Shown piece after piece: positions 9,568 through 19,811 of a stretch of 64,000 nt of DNA. This DNA is from Streptomyces sp. WAC08241 (GTDB lineage: Bacteria; Actinomycetota; Actinomycetes; Streptomycetales; Streptomycetaceae). The notes beneath the pieces were generated by a model, which was not told the origin of the DNA, searched no databases, and was given only the letters and a program-made list of their open reading frames with translations. Both the position numbers and the translations under genes were made by a program. The DNA lies in contig CP042279.1 in the NCBI GenBank assembly GCA_007858575.1, positions 124,001 to 188,000 on the forward strand, in the 5' to 3' direction. Every line of letters begins with the position of its first letter. The stretch's first letter is position 1.

Positions 9568-10822
9568 GTGACCCCCACCGGATCTGCCGCCGGCGCCCTC
9601 TCCCTCCGGCGGCTCGTCGACTGGTTCCGGACGCATCCGCTCGCCTTCGACGCGACGCTCGCGTTCGGCGTGCTCGTCTGCATGATCGCCGGGTCCTTCA
9701 CCGACCCGCACGGCAGCCCGAACGGGCCCACCTTCGGCGACCGCGCGCCCGACGCGTACAGCGTGCTGCTCATGGTCGCCGGAGCCGTCGCCCTGGTGCT
9801 GCGCCGCCGCGAGCCCTTCGCCGTGCTCTGCCTCACCGCGGCGTTCACCCTCGTCGAACTGATCGACGACAGCAGGCCCGCCCCCATCTCCATGAGCGTC
9901 GTCGTCGCGCTCTGCACGGTCGCCGCGCGCACCGACCGGCCCACCACCTGGCGGGTCGGCCTCGCCACCATGACGGTCCTCACCGCCGCGGCCATGGTCT
10001 TCGGCCCCACCCCTGGTACGCGCAGGAGAACCTCGGCATCTTCGCCTGGACCGGCATGGCGGCCGCCGCCGGGGACGCCGTCCGCAGCCGGCGGGCCTTC
10101 GTGGACGCGATCCGCGAGCGTGCCGAGCGGGCCGAGCGCACCCGCGAGGAGGAGGCCCGGCGCCGGGTCGCCGAGGAACGGCTGCGGATCGCCCGCGACC
10201 TCCACGACGTCGTCGCCCACCACATCGCCCTGGTGAACGTCCAGGCCGGAGTCGCCGCCCACCTCATGGAGAAGCGCCCCGACCAGGCCAAGGAGGCCCT
10301 CGCACACGTCCGCGAGGCCGGCCGCTCCGCCCTCGACGAGCTGCGCGCCACCGTCGGCCTGCTGCGCCAGTCCGGCGACCCGGAGGCCCCCACCGAGCCC
10401 GCCCCCGGCCTCGCCGTCCTCGACGGGCTGCTCGACAGCTTCCGCAAGGCCGGCCTCCCGGTCGCCCTGGCCCGCGCCGACGGCGACGGACCGCTGCCCG
10501 CCGCCGTCGACCTGGCCGCGTACCGGATCGTGCAGGAGGCCCTGACCAACGTCCGCAAGCACGCGGGCCCCGACGCCGAGGCCGAGGTCAGCGTCGTGCG
10601 GGTGGGACGCACGGTCGAGATCACCGTCCTCGACGACGGCACCTCCCCGGCCGCCCCGGACGGGGCCCCGGCCGGCGGCCACGGCCTGCTCGGCATGCGC
10701 GAGCGGGTCGGCGCGCTCGGCGGCACCCTGACCGCCGCACCCCGCTACGGCGGCGGATTCCGCGTCCAGGCGATACTGCCCGTGGCCCTCCGCACGGGAG
10801 AGGGCGAGGGGAGGACGCGTGA
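9568..10822 (+). CDS. Two-component sensor histidine kinase (NarL-type partner)
   Basis: Four or more N-terminal membrane helices (LAFGVLVCMIAGSF, VLLMVAGAVALVL, MSVVVALCTVAA) precede a HisKA_3 dimerisation domain with the phospho-acceptor in RIARDLHDVVAHHIALVNVQ. A HATPase_c domain follows (AYRIVQEALTNVRKHA, TVLDDGTS, GHGLLGMRERV). GTG 9568 is preferred; TTG 9559 is also in frame. The frame breaks near 10,013 and near 10,807. With the second restored, the gene ends in TGA 10820-10822, overlapping the regulator's GTG in a GTGA. It sits between pspAA and the regulator/efflux genes. Confidence 0.85.
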
Positions 10823-11557
10823 CGATCCGGGTGCTGCTCGCCGACGACCAGGCCTGCTGCGCAGCGCCTTCCGGATCCTGGTCGACTCCGAACCCGACAT
10901 GGAGGTCGTCGGCGAGGCGCCCGACGGCGCCCGGGCCGTCGAACTGGCCCGCGCCGAGCGGCCCGACGTCGTCCTGATGGACATCCGCATGCCGGGCACG
11001 GACGGCCTCGCCGCCACCCGCGCGATCACCGCCGACCCCGGCCTCTCCGGCGTGCGGATCGTCATGCTCACCACCTTCGAGGTCGACGAGTACGTCGTGC
11101 AGTCGCTGCGCGCCGGGGCCTCCGGCTTCCTCGGCAAGGGCGCCGAGCCGGAGGAGCTGCTCGGCGCGATCCGGATCGCCCACGCCGGCGAGGCGCTGCT
11201 CTCCCGGCCGCCACCAAGGGCCTGATCGCCACCTTCCTCGCCCAGGGCCCCCGGGACGACGGCACGGGCGCCGCGGACGAGGACGTCCGGGCCCGCTCCG
11301 AGCGCCTCGCCGCGCTCACCGCCCGCGAGCGCGAGGTCCTCGTCCTCGTCGCGGGCGGCCTGTCCAACGACGAGATCGGCCGGCGGCTCGACGTCAGCCC
11401 GCTCACCGTGAAGACCCACGTCAACCGGACCATGGCCAAGCTCGGCGCCCGCGATCGGGCCCAGCTCGTGGTCACGGCCTACGAGTCGGGACTGGTACGC
11501 CCGAGGGGGAGTGACCCGGAGCGCGGGCGTACTCCGAACGCGGTATGCGCGGCGTAA
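10819..11557 (+). CDS. LuxR/NarL-family response regulator
   Basis: The receiver domain begins TIRVLLADDQALLRSAFRIL, with phospho-Asp in DVVLMDIRMPGTDG and later IVMLTTFEVDEYV and LGKGAEPEELLGAI. The C-terminal helix-turn-helix is LTAREREVLVLVAGGLSNDE followed by VSPLTVKTHVNRTMAKLGA. One C is missing near 11,210 (CTCTCCC for CTCTCCCC). In the restored frame the end is TAA 11555-11557. A further lost G at about 11,507 would move the end to TGA 11512-11514, giving a more typical C terminus. Start GTG overlaps the kinase stop, so the pair is co-translated. The RND efflux gene follows. Confidence 0.85.
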
Positions 11558-11695
11558 AGAAGTGCTCCCGGGGGCCGAGGACTTCCGGCGGCGGATGTCC
11601 GATCGTAGGGGCGGGGGCGTCTCGGGCCGGTCGAAGGCCGGGACGGGGCCGCTCCCGACCGCCGACGCGTACGCCACGGAAGAGAGACCCATCCC

Positions 11696-14600
11696 ATGTC
11701 CTGGCTGTCCAGATTCAGCCTCGCGCAACGGGCCCTGATCGGGCTGACGTCCCTCGTCGCGATCGTGTTCGGGGCGATCGCGATACCGCAGCTCAAGCAG
11801 CAGCTCCTCCCCTCGATCGAGCTGCCCGTGGTCTCGGTCCTCGCCCCGTACCAGGGCGCCTCTCCCGACGTGGTCGAGAAGCAGGTCGTCGAACCCCTGG
11901 AGAGCGTCCTGAAGGGCGTCGACGGCCTCACGTCGGTCACCTCCACCGCCTCCGAGGGCACGGCCCTCGTCATGGCCTCCTTCGACTACGGCGACGAGTC
12001 GACGAAGCAGCTCGTCGCCGACGTCCAGCAGGCCGTGAACCGCGCCCGCGCCCAGTTGCCCGACACGGTCGACCCGCAGGTCGTGGCCGGTTCGACGGAC
12101 GACATGCCGACCGTCGTCCTCGCCGCCTCCTCCGACAGGGACCCGCAGGCCCTCGCGGACCTCCTCGACCGGACCGTCGTGCCCGCCCTCCAGGACGTCG
12201 AGGGCGTCGGCCAGGTCTCCGTCAGCGGCGTCCAGGACCTCCAGATCTCCGTCACCCCCGACGAGCGGAAGCTCGCCGCCGCGGGCACCACCACCATGAA
12301 GCTCGCCGAGGCCCTGCGCTCCGGCGGCGGCACGGTGCCCGCCGGCTCCTTCACCGAGGACGGCAAGAGCCGCACGGTCCAGGTCGGCGGCGGCTACACC
12401 TCCCTGAAGCAGATCGAGGACCTGCGCATCCCGTCGGCCGCCCCCGGCACGAAGAAGGCCGTCCGCCTCGGCGACGTGGCCACCGTCCGCCAGGAGGAGT
12501 CCCCGCGCACCTCCCTGACCCGCACCAACGGCAGGCCCAGCCTCGCCGTCATGGCCACCATGGACAAGGACGGCAGCGCCGTCGCGATCTCCGACGCCGT
12601 CGCGGAGAAGCTGCCCGGCCTGCGCCGCGACCTCGGCGCGGGCGCCGAGCTGACCGTCGTCTCCGACCAGGGCCCGGCCGTCGCCGAGGCCGTCTCCGGC
12701 CTCACCACCGAGGGCGCCCTCGGCCTCGTCATGGCCGTCCTGGTGATCCTGGTCTTCCTCACGTCGATCCGCTCGACCCTGGTGACCGCGGTCTCCATCC
12801 CGCTCTCGGTCGTCCTCGCCCTCCTCTTGCTGTGGACCCGCGACCTCTCGCTCAACATGCTGACGCTCGGCGCGCTCACCATCGCCATCGGCCGGGTCGT
12901 CGACGACTCGATCGTGGTCCTGGAGAACATCAAGCGCCACTCGGCTACGGCGAGGAGCGCCGGGAGGCGATCCTCACCGCGGTCCGCGAGGTGGCCGGCG
13001 CCGTCACCTCCTCCACCCTCACCACCGTCGCCGTCTTCCTGCCGATCGGCCTGGTCGGCGGCATCGTCGGCGAGATGTTCAGCCCCTTCTCGCTGACGGT
13101 CACGGCGGCCCTGCTCGCCTCCCTGCTCGTCTCCCTGACGGTCGTCCCCGTCCTCTCGTACTGGTTCCTGCGCGCCCCCGAGGGCACGCCGGAGGATCTG
13201 GCCGAGGCCCGCGGGCGGGCCGAGGAGGCGGAGGAGAAGAGCCGCCTCCAGCGCCTGTACGTGCCGGTCCTGCGGTTCGCGACCCGGCGCCGGCTCGCGA
13301 GCCTGGGCATCGCGCTCGCCGTCCTGGCCGTCACCTTCGGCATGACCCCGCTCCTGAAGACGAGCTTCTTCGACCAGGGCGACCAGGGGTCCTGAGCATC
13401 AAGCAGAAGCTGGCGCCCGGCACCTCCCTGAGCGCCTCCGACGAGGCCGCGAAGAAGGTCGAGGGCCTCCTCGCGAGGACCGAGGGCGTCAAGGACTACC
13501 AGGTCACCGTCGGCTCGTCCGGCTTCATGGCGGCCTTCGGCGGCGGCACCGGCGCCGACCAGGCCTCGTACCAGGTCAGCCTGGAGGAGTCCGCCTCGTA
13601 CGAGAAGACGCGGGACGCCCTGGAGAAGGGGCTCGCCGGACTCGACGGGATCGGCGACACCACCCTCGCGGCCGGGGACGGCTTCGGCGGCCAGGACCTG
13701 AGCGTGGTCGTCAAGGCGGCCGACCCGGAGGTGCTCGCGAAGGCCGCCGAGCAGGTCCGGACCGCGGTCGCCGGGATCGAGGGCGTCACCGACGTCCGGA
13801 GCGACCTCTCGCAGTCCGTCCCGCGCGTCTCCGTCACGGCGAAGCCCGCCGCGGCCGACGCCGGCTTCGACCCCGCCTCGCTCGGCATGGCCGTCGCCCA
13901 GGCCGTCCGGGGCACCCCGGCCGCCAAGGCGACCCTCGACGACACCGAGCGGGACGTCCTCGTCACCTCGGCGAAGCCCGCCACCACCCTGGCCGAGCTG
14001 AGGGCGCTGCCCTCGGCCCGGTGCGGCTCGGCGACGTCGCCACCGTCGAGCTGGTCCCCGGCCCGGTCTCCATGACCCGGATCGACGGCGCCCGCGCCGC
14101 GACGGTCACGGCCAAGCCGGTCGGCGACGACACCGGGCGGTGAGCGCCGCCCTCCAGCGGAAGATCGACGGGCTCGACCTGCCGGCGGGCGCCACCGCCA
14201 CCATCGGCGGCGTCAGCGAGGACCTGAACGAGACCCTGCTCCACATGGCCCTGGCCATGCTCGCGGCCGTCGCGATCGTCTTCATGCTGCTCGTCGCGAC
14301 CTTCCGGTCGCTGATCCAGCCGCTGATCCTGCTGGTCTCCATCCCGTTCGCGGCGACCGGCGCGATCGGTCTGCTCGTGGCCACCGACACCGCGATGGGC
14401 GTCCCGGCGATGATCGGCATGCTGATGCTCATCGGCATCGTCGTCACCAACGCGATCGTCCTGATCGACCTGATCAACCAGTACCGGGAGCGGGGCCTCG
14501 GCATCGTCGAAGCGGTGGTCGAGGGCGGCCGGCACCGGCTCCGCCCGATCCTGATGACCGCCCTGGCGACGATCTTCGCCCTGCTGCCGATGGCCCTCGG

Positions 14601-14859
14601 CATCACCGGCGAGGGCGGCTTCATCGCCCAGCCGCTGGCCGTGGTCGTGATCGGCGGTCTGATCACCTCGACGCTCCTGACCCTGCTCCTCGTCCCGACG
14701 CTCTACGCGATGGTGGAGCTCCGCAAGGAGCGCCGGGCGAAGCGGAAGGCGGAGAAGAGGGCCGCGAAGAAGAAGGCGAAGGACGACGACACGACGCACC
14801 ACCCGGAGCAGCCGGACGTCTCGCCGCTGGACGCGACCCTGCTGAACCTCCTGGACTGA
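11696..14859 (+). CDS. RND-family efflux transporter permease (AcrB/MdtB-like)
   Basis: About 1,055 residues starting MSWLSRFSLAQRALIGLTSL. It has the RND architecture: helix 1, a large porter domain (SPDVVEKQVVEPLESVLKGV), helices 2-6 with the proton-relay helix (TIAIGRVVDDSIVVLENIKRH; aspartates visible), a second half after the segment LASLGIALAVLAVTFGM, and helices 8-12 (MLMLIGIVVTNAIVLIDL). The C-terminal tail is Lys-rich (KKKAKDDDTTHH). Frame breaks near 12,944, 13,392, 14,015 and 14,140. It likely exports lipids or drugs across the cytoplasmic membrane; the adjacent two-component system may control it. Confidence 0.88.
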
Positions 14860-14871
14860 GGCCGGCACGCA

Positions 14872-14908
14872 CGAAGGGCGCCCCGCTCGTGTCGCGGGGC
14901 GCCCTTCG
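14872..14908. terminator. Bidirectional terminator between RND permease and nadA
   Basis: Perfect 15-bp arms (CGAAGGGCGCCCCGC and its complement) around a 7-nt loop, placed between two convergent genes. Confidence 0.85.
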
Positions 14909-14940
14909 GCGCACGTACGGGAGTACGGGGAGGGGAATCG

Positions 14941-16127
14941 TTACGGCAGCGCCAGCATCCGCTCCAGGGCCAGCTTCGCGAAGCTCTCCGTCTCCTTGTC
15001 GACCTGGATCCGGTTGACGAGGTTGCCCTCGGCCAGCGACTCCAGGGCCCACACCAGGTGCGGCAGGTCGATGCGGTTCATGGTCGAGCAGAAGCAGACC
15101 GTCTTGTCGAGGAAGACGATCTCCTTGCCCTGGTCGGCGTACCGGTTCGCCAGGCGCCGGACGAGGTTCAGCTCCGTGCCGATCGCCCACGTGGAACCGG
15201 CCGGGGCCGCCTCCAGGGTGTTGATGATGTACTCGGTCGAGCCCACGTAGTCCGCGGCGGCGACGACCTCGTGCCGGCACTCGGGGTGGACCAGCACGTT
15301 CACGCCGGGGATGCGGGCCCGCACGTCCTCGACCGACTCCAGCGAGAACCGGCCGTGCACCGAGCAGTGGCCCCGCCACAGGATCATCTTGGCGGCGCGC
15401 AACTGCTCGACGGTGAGGCCGCCGTTCGGCTTGTGCGGGTTGTACAGGACGCAGTCGTCCAGGACATGCCCATGTCGCGGACGGCGGTGTTGCGGCCCAG
15501 GTGCTGGTCCGGCAGGAACAGCACCTTCTCTCCCTGTTCGAACGCCCAGTCCAGGGCCCGCTCGGCGTTGGACGAGGTGCAGATCGTGCCCCCGTGCTTG
15601 CCGGTGAAGGCCTTGATGTCGGCCGAGGAGTTCATGTACGAGACGGGCACGACCTGCTCGGCGATCCCGGCCTCGGTCAGCACGTCCCAGCACTCGGCGA
15701 CCTGCTCGGCGGTGGCCATGTCGGCCATCGAGCAGCCGGCCGCCAGGTCGGGCAGGACGACCTTCTGGTCGTCGCCGGTCAGGATGTCGGCCGACTCCGC
15801 CATGAAGTGCACGCCGCAGAAGACGATGTACTCCGCCTCCGGCTTGGCGGCCGCGTCGCGCGCGAGCTTGAAGGAGTCGCCGGTGACGTCGGCGAACTGG
15901 ATGACCTCGTCGCGCTGGTAGTGGTGGCCGAGCACGAAGACCTTGTCCCCGAGCTTCTCCTTGGCCGCGCGGGCGCGTTCCACGAGGTCGGGGTCGGAGG
16001 GCGAGGGCAGATCGCCGGGGCACTCCACGCCGCGCTCGCTCTTCGGGTCGGCCTCGCGGCCGAGCAGGAGGAGGGCGAGCGGCGACGGCTGGACGTCGAG
16101 CTCATGACGGGGATGGGCCGTGGTCAC
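14941..16127 (-). CDS. nadA: Quinolinate synthase A
   Basis: NadA condenses iminoaspartate and dihydroxyacetone phosphate to quinolinate in NAD biosynthesis and binds a [4Fe-4S] cluster. Three cysteine regions are visible: FCGVHFMAESADIL, LVHPECRHEVVAAADY and DKTVCFCSTMNRIDL. Start GTG 16127 (VTTAHPRHELDV) has AAAGGG about eight bases upstream. The N terminus contains the GREADPKSERGVECPGDLP segment typical of streptomycete NadA. One C is missing near 15,465 (MGMS/LDDCVLYNP). No nadB or nadC follows; the RND gene is convergent. A TATGAT hexamer near 16,175 on the minus strand could be the -10. Confidence 0.92.
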
Positions 16128-16363
16128 GTCACGCACCCTTTCTTCGGGGAACCTTTTCGTCGAAATGACGCTATCTATCATAACCCCTTCACGTCACGTT
16201 GACGATGTCCATAGTGTCGATGTGACGAATTCGCCTTCCGCAGGGCTGGACAGGGTGTGCGAGCATGAAGGGAGGAAAGACCCACTCGGCCCGGAATGAA
16301 TCCGGGGCACCGTCGGTTTCCACCGTCGGCAAGCAGTCTCCGTACACACCGGGAGAGAAGCAG

Positions 16364-16720
16364 ATGTCCGTATCGGACGAGAAGACCACTGTCAGCGACG
16401 GCATCCTCCTGTCCGACGCCGCCGCGGCCAAGGTCAAGGCCCTCCTCGACCAGGAAGGCCGCGAGGACCTGGCCCTGCGCGTCGCCGTTCAGCCCGGCGG
16501 CTGCTCCGGCCTGCGTTACCAGCTCTTCTTCGACGAGCGTTCGCTCGACGGCGACGTCGTGAAGGACTTCGACGGGGTCAAGGTCGTCACCGACCGCATG
16601 AGCGCCCCGTACCTCGGCGGTGCCTCGATCGACTTCGTCGACACCATCGAGAAGCAGGGCTTCACCATCGACAACCCGAACGCCACGGGCTCCTGCGCCT
16701 GCGGTGACTCGTTCAGCTAG
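16364..16720 (+). CDS. erpA: Iron-sulfur cluster insertion / A-type carrier protein
   Basis: 118 residues, MSVSDEKTTVSDGILLSDAA. The A-type carrier cysteines are present: one in QPGGCSGLRYQLFFDE and a C-terminal CACGDSF pair (GSCACGDSFS). The protein accepts and delivers Fe-S clusters, and neighbouring nadA is a possible client. GGGAGAG lies just before ATG 16364. Frame intact. It is transcribed divergently from nadA across about 235 bp and is followed by a very strong terminator hairpin. Confidence 0.9.
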   Translation: MSVSDEKTTVSDGILLSDAAAAKVKALLDQEGREDLALRVAVQPGGCSGLRYQLFFDERSLDGDVVKDFDGVKVVTDRMSAPYLGGASIDFVDTIEKQGFTIDNPNATGSCACGDSFS

Positions 16721-16731
16721 GGCTGAGTCGT

Positions 16732-16781
16732 ACGCGTGAGGGCGGGCCCCGGAAGAGATTCCGGGGCCCGCCCTCACGCGT
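16732..16781. terminator. Very long perfect hairpin terminator downstream of erpA
   Basis: Perfect 23-bp inverted repeat (arms 16732-16754 and 16759-16781, core GGGCGGGCCCCGGAA) with a GAGA tetraloop. It lies between erpA and the convergent cell-surface protein gene, so it can stop transcripts from both sides. Confidence 0.9.
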
Positions 16782-16808
16782 GTCCGGGCTTCCGCGCGGA
16801 CGGGGACG

Positions 16809-18331
16809 TCAGCGGCGCGGCACCGTCTCGCCGCTCGCCGCGTCCACCACCGGCCGCGAGCCGAGCGGGGCGTCCAGGTCCACCGTCTTCACGACCTCCA
16901 CCGCCATGGCCACGCACATCCGGCCCGGCTCGGTCGGGGTCTCCTCGATCCGCAGGGCGACCCGCTCCGGGGTCTCCTCCGCCGTGACCTCGTACGTGCT
17001 GCACACCCCGCCCCAGAAGGCGACCGTCAGCTTCCGGCCGCCGTCCCCGGCCTCGTACGACTGGATCTGCCGGGCCGGCGCCGTGCCCTCGCCGGACGAC
17101 GGCGGCGGGGTCGACGCGGGCGGCGCCAGGTACCGGTCCTCGACCGCCGTGCGCACCACCGTGTACGGCGCCGCGTCCGCCGGGTCCGCCGTGAACAGCC
17201 ACGCCGGTACGAGCAGCCGCTCGCCGGACACGTCCTGCGCGGCGAGACCGAACACCGCGCCCGTCACCGGCACCTCGACCGGCACGGCCGGATCGACGAT
17301 CGCGTGGCAGGGCGGCACCTCCTCGCCCGTGGGCTTCCCGGCACCCGGGACCTCCTCCGTGCCCGGCTTCCCGGCGCCCGGGACCTCGCCCGCCCCCGGC
17401 TTCCCGGCGCCCGTGGCCTCTCCGTTCGGGACGGGCGTGGCGCAGCCGCCGATGCCGATCGGGCCCGTGCCCTTCGAGTCCTCGTTCAGCTCCGCGAGGG
17501 CCTTCGCCGCCCCCACCACGGGATACGCGGCACCCTCGGACGGCTCCTTCAGCATTCCGCTGCCGCCGGAGATCCGGCCGTCCGGCTCGACGTGCAGCCC
17601 CGTCGACCAGCCATAGGTCGGCAGGCCGCCCACCACCGGCTCGGCGTTGACCACCCGGACGGACCCGTTCATCACCTGACCGGCGGACACCTTCGCGTCG
17701 TCCTGGCCGAGCGCCTTCAGGACGGGGCGGCCGCCGCCTTCGCCGCCGCCTCGCTCACCGGCGAACCGCCGCGCGGCTTCTTCGCCTCGCCCGGGGGCGG
17801 ACACGCCTTGCCCTTGAGGCAGGTGTCGCCGACCGGACCGCCGTCGTACCAGGAGTACGTCCAGTTCCCCGGGGCCTCGCGCGCCACGTCGAGGCGCGGG
17901 CCCGAACCGTCCTTCTCGGGCGCGATCGACCAGACGTCGCCCGCCAGGACCGGACGCCCGGAGACGCCGAGCGCACCGGCCAGCCTGGTCACCTCCGCCG
18001 AGGTGACCAGGCCCTCGGGCCGGTGGACCGCGGCCGAGGAGGGCCCTTGGGGAGTGGGCCCTTGGCTTTGTAGACGGTCCCGCGCGGACCGCCGCCCGGA
18101 TCGGGCTCGCCCGGCGCGATGCCGGGCCCCCGTCCGTACCGCCGTCGCCCCCGAGGCGCAGGGGCGGTGGGGACCGGCCGCGTCGGCGGACCGGCTCGCG
18201 CCGTCCGCACCGCCGTCACCGGACGCCGCGGTGGCGAGGTAGACCCCGCCGCCCCCGGCGAGCAGCACGCCCGCCGCCACCGAGGCGGTGAGCAGCGTCC
18301 GCCGCCTCCGACCGTTCTCCGTACCGCTCAC
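16809..18331 (-). CDS. Large membrane-anchored/secreted protein of unknown function
   Basis: About 505 residues. GTG 18331 follows GAAGGAGC. A basic N terminus (RRRRTLLTASVAAGVLLAGG) forms one uncleaved anchor or signal helix; the rest is extracytoplasmic. Visible parts are GLVTSAEVTRLAGALGVSG, WTYSWYDGGPVGDTCLKGKA, a Gly/Pro/Glu repeat of about 11 residues (GAGKPGTEEVP type, three copies) and a C-terminal domain ending SGETVPRR. Cysteines (DTCLKG, GGCATP, PPCHAI, GVCSTY) suggest disulfides. Frame breaks near 17,720, 18,060 and around 18,170. I do not recognise a known enzyme domain; streptomycetes carry a similar protein next to erpA. Confidence 0.65.
17318..17418 (-). repeat. Three tandem 33-bp units encoding a Gly-Pro-Glu linker
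   Basis: Three near-identical 33-bp units (core CGGCTTCCCGGCGCCCGGGA on the plus strand) encode (P)GAGKPG.. EVP repeats in the unknown surface protein. Likely a flexible extracellular linker; copy number may vary between strains. Confidence 0.75.
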
Positions 18332-18404
18332 GGCTCAGCTCCTTCGGCCCTTGGTGTCCTGTGGAAGACACCGGTGGGACGGAGCGGACGCCCGGACGGT
18401 TCCG

Positions 18405-18608
18405 TCAGCCGCCGTACTCGGCGGTGGCGTCGATCAGCCGGGCCGAGGCGGCCGGCACCACGACCCCGTTGATCAGGGCGGGGAGACCGGAGCGGGCTCC
18501 GGCGCCGCCGGGGCCACCAGTGCGGGGCCATCCGGGCGCCCGCGCCGCGCAGCTCGGCGAGGCTGAACTCGGACTCGTGTCGCTCGCGGGGAGCGGGTAG
18601 AGACTCAT
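18405..18608 (-). CDS. Small protein of unknown function (frame-damaged)
   Basis: An ATG-initiated frame, MSLYPLPASD, runs 67 codons to a TGA at 18405. Two frames appear mixed: restoring a C near 18,575 gives HESEFSLAELRGAGARM, and two further restored bases give an end with SPALINGVVVPAASARLIDA. The restored protein of about 68 residues has no membrane segment. It lies just upstream of the surface-protein gene on the same strand and is divergent from the kinase gene. No known family recognised. Confidence 0.45.
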   Translation of the reverse strand: MSLYPLPASDTSPSSASPSCAARAPGWPRTGGPGGAGARSGLPALINGVVVPAASARLIDATAEYGG

Positions 18609-18737
18609 GGGCGCACCGTACGCACCACCGGCCCGCGGAGAAAAGGCCTACTCTGGGGTAGTTTCCACTGTTCGGCAGGGCCGCCCCCAGCGGGTAGCGT
18701 GAACTGTCATTACCGCCTTCCCGCAGGAGCGCCCGCC

Positions 18738-19712
18738 GTGCGTATCGCAGTCACCGGCTCCATCGCCACCGACCACCTCATGACCTTCCCCGGCCGGTTC
18801 GCCGACCAGCTCGTGGCCGACCAACTGCACACGGTCTCCCTCTCCTTCCTCGTGGACAACCTGGACGTGCGCCGGGGAGGCGTCGCCGCCAACATCTGCT
18901 TCGGCATGGGGCAGCTCGGCAGCCGCCCGGTCCTGGTGGGCGCCGCGGGCTTCGACTTCGACGAGTACCGGGCCTGGCTCGACCGGCACGGCGTCGACAC
19001 CGGCTCGGTCCGCATCTCCGAGGTCCTGCACACCGCCCGCTTCGTCTGCACCACGGACAAGGACCACAACCAGATCGGCTCCTTCTACACGGGCGCGATG
19101 AGCGAGGCCCGGCTGATCGAGCTCAAGGCCGTCGCCGACCGCGTGGGCGGCCTCGACCTGGTCCTGATCGGCGCCGACGACCCCGAGGCGATGCTCCGCC
19201 ACACCGAGGAGTGCCGCACCCGCTCGATCCCCTTCGCCGCGGACTTCTCGCAGCAGATCGCGCGCATGGACGGCCAGGAGATCCGCACCCTCCTCGACGG
19301 CGCCACCTACCTCTTCTCCAACGAGTACGAGAAGGGCCTCATCGAGTCCAAGACGGGCTGGACCGAGGCGGAGATCCTCTCCCGCGTCGGCCACCGCGTC
19401 ACCACCCTCGGCTCGCGCGGCGTGCGCATCGAGCGGGTCGGCGAGGACCCGATCGAGGTCGGCTGCCCCGAGGAGACGGCCAAGGTCGACCCGACCGGCG
19501 TCGGCGACGCCTTCCGGGCCGGCTTCCTCACCGGTCTGGCCTGGGGCGTCGGCCACGAGCGCGCCGCGCAGGTCGGCTGCATGCTGGCCACGCTCGTCAT
19601 CGAGACCCTGGGCACCCAGGAGTACACCCTGGGCCGGGTCAACTTCATGGAGCGCTTCACCAAGGCGTACGGCGACGAGGCCGCCACCGAGGTCCACGCC
19701 CACCTGGTCTGA
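18738..19712 (+). CDS. PfkB/ribokinase-family carbohydrate kinase (adenosine kinase-like)
   Basis: 325 residues, start GTG 18738 after CAGGAG. N-terminal RIAVTGSIATDHLMTFPGRF and the GG motif NLDVRRGGVAANICFGMG. The C-terminal PfkB signature is DPTGVGDAFRAGFLTGLAWG, with the catalytic Asp in GVGDAF. The protein resembles actinobacterial AdoK, an adenosine kinase near ctaC in mycobacteria as well. It would phosphorylate adenosine or a related nucleoside/sugar using ATP in the cytosol. Frame intact. A TAGCGT hexamer near 18,694 may be the -10. It converges on the cysteine desulfurase-TusA gene. Confidence 0.85.
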   Translation: MRIAVTGSIATDHLMTFPGRFADQLVADQLHTVSLSFLVDNLDVRRGGVAANICFGMGQLGSRPVLVGAAGFDFDEYRAWLDRHGVDTGSVRISEVLHTARFVCTTDKDHNQIGSFYTGAMSEARLIELKAVADRVGGLDLVLIGADDPEAMLRHTEECRTRSIPFAADFSQQIARMDGQEIRTLLDGATYLFSNEYEKGLIESKTGWTEAEILSRVGHRVTTLGSRGVRIERVGEDPIEVGCPEETAKVDPTGVGDAFRAGFLTGLAWGVGHERAAQVGCMLATLVIETLGTQEYTLGRVNFMERFTKAYGDEAATEVHAHLV

Positions 19713-19719
19713 CGCCCGT

Positions 19720-19756
19720 CCCCGCCGGACCCGGGACGCCCCGGGCCCGGCGGGAG
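19720..19756. terminator. GC-rich hairpin after the PfkB kinase gene
   Basis: Imperfect inverted repeat with outer arms CCCGCCGG and CCGGCGGG and an inner CCCGG/CCGGG stem, directly after the kinase stop codon and before a 34-bp interspersed repeat. Confidence 0.6.
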
Positions 19757-19761
19757 CCCCT

Positions 19762-19795
19762 GGGCCTGTCCGGCGGATCGGGATCGGACGGGCCC
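19762..19795. repeat. 34-bp interspersed repeat, copy 1
   Basis: Partly palindromic element beginning GGGCCTGTCCGGCGG and ending GATCGGACGGGCCC. It matches the copy at 40567-40600 at 32 of 34 positions. It lies between two convergent genes (kinase and cysteine desulfurase), a position fitting a bidirectional terminator. Confidence 0.8.
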
Positions 19796-19811
19796 CGGTC
19801 GGCCCGCGCGG

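Noticed and set aside
15384..16181. Upstream start of nadA at 16181
   Set aside because: The extra N terminus (IDSVISTKRF) lies over the promoter region and has no ribosome site. GTG 16127 has AAAGGG and begins the conserved sequence.
16128..16363. Classical promoter TTGACG...TAGTGT in the nadA-erpA spacer
   Set aside because: Spacing between the hexamers is only 7 bp; no standard pair could be set.
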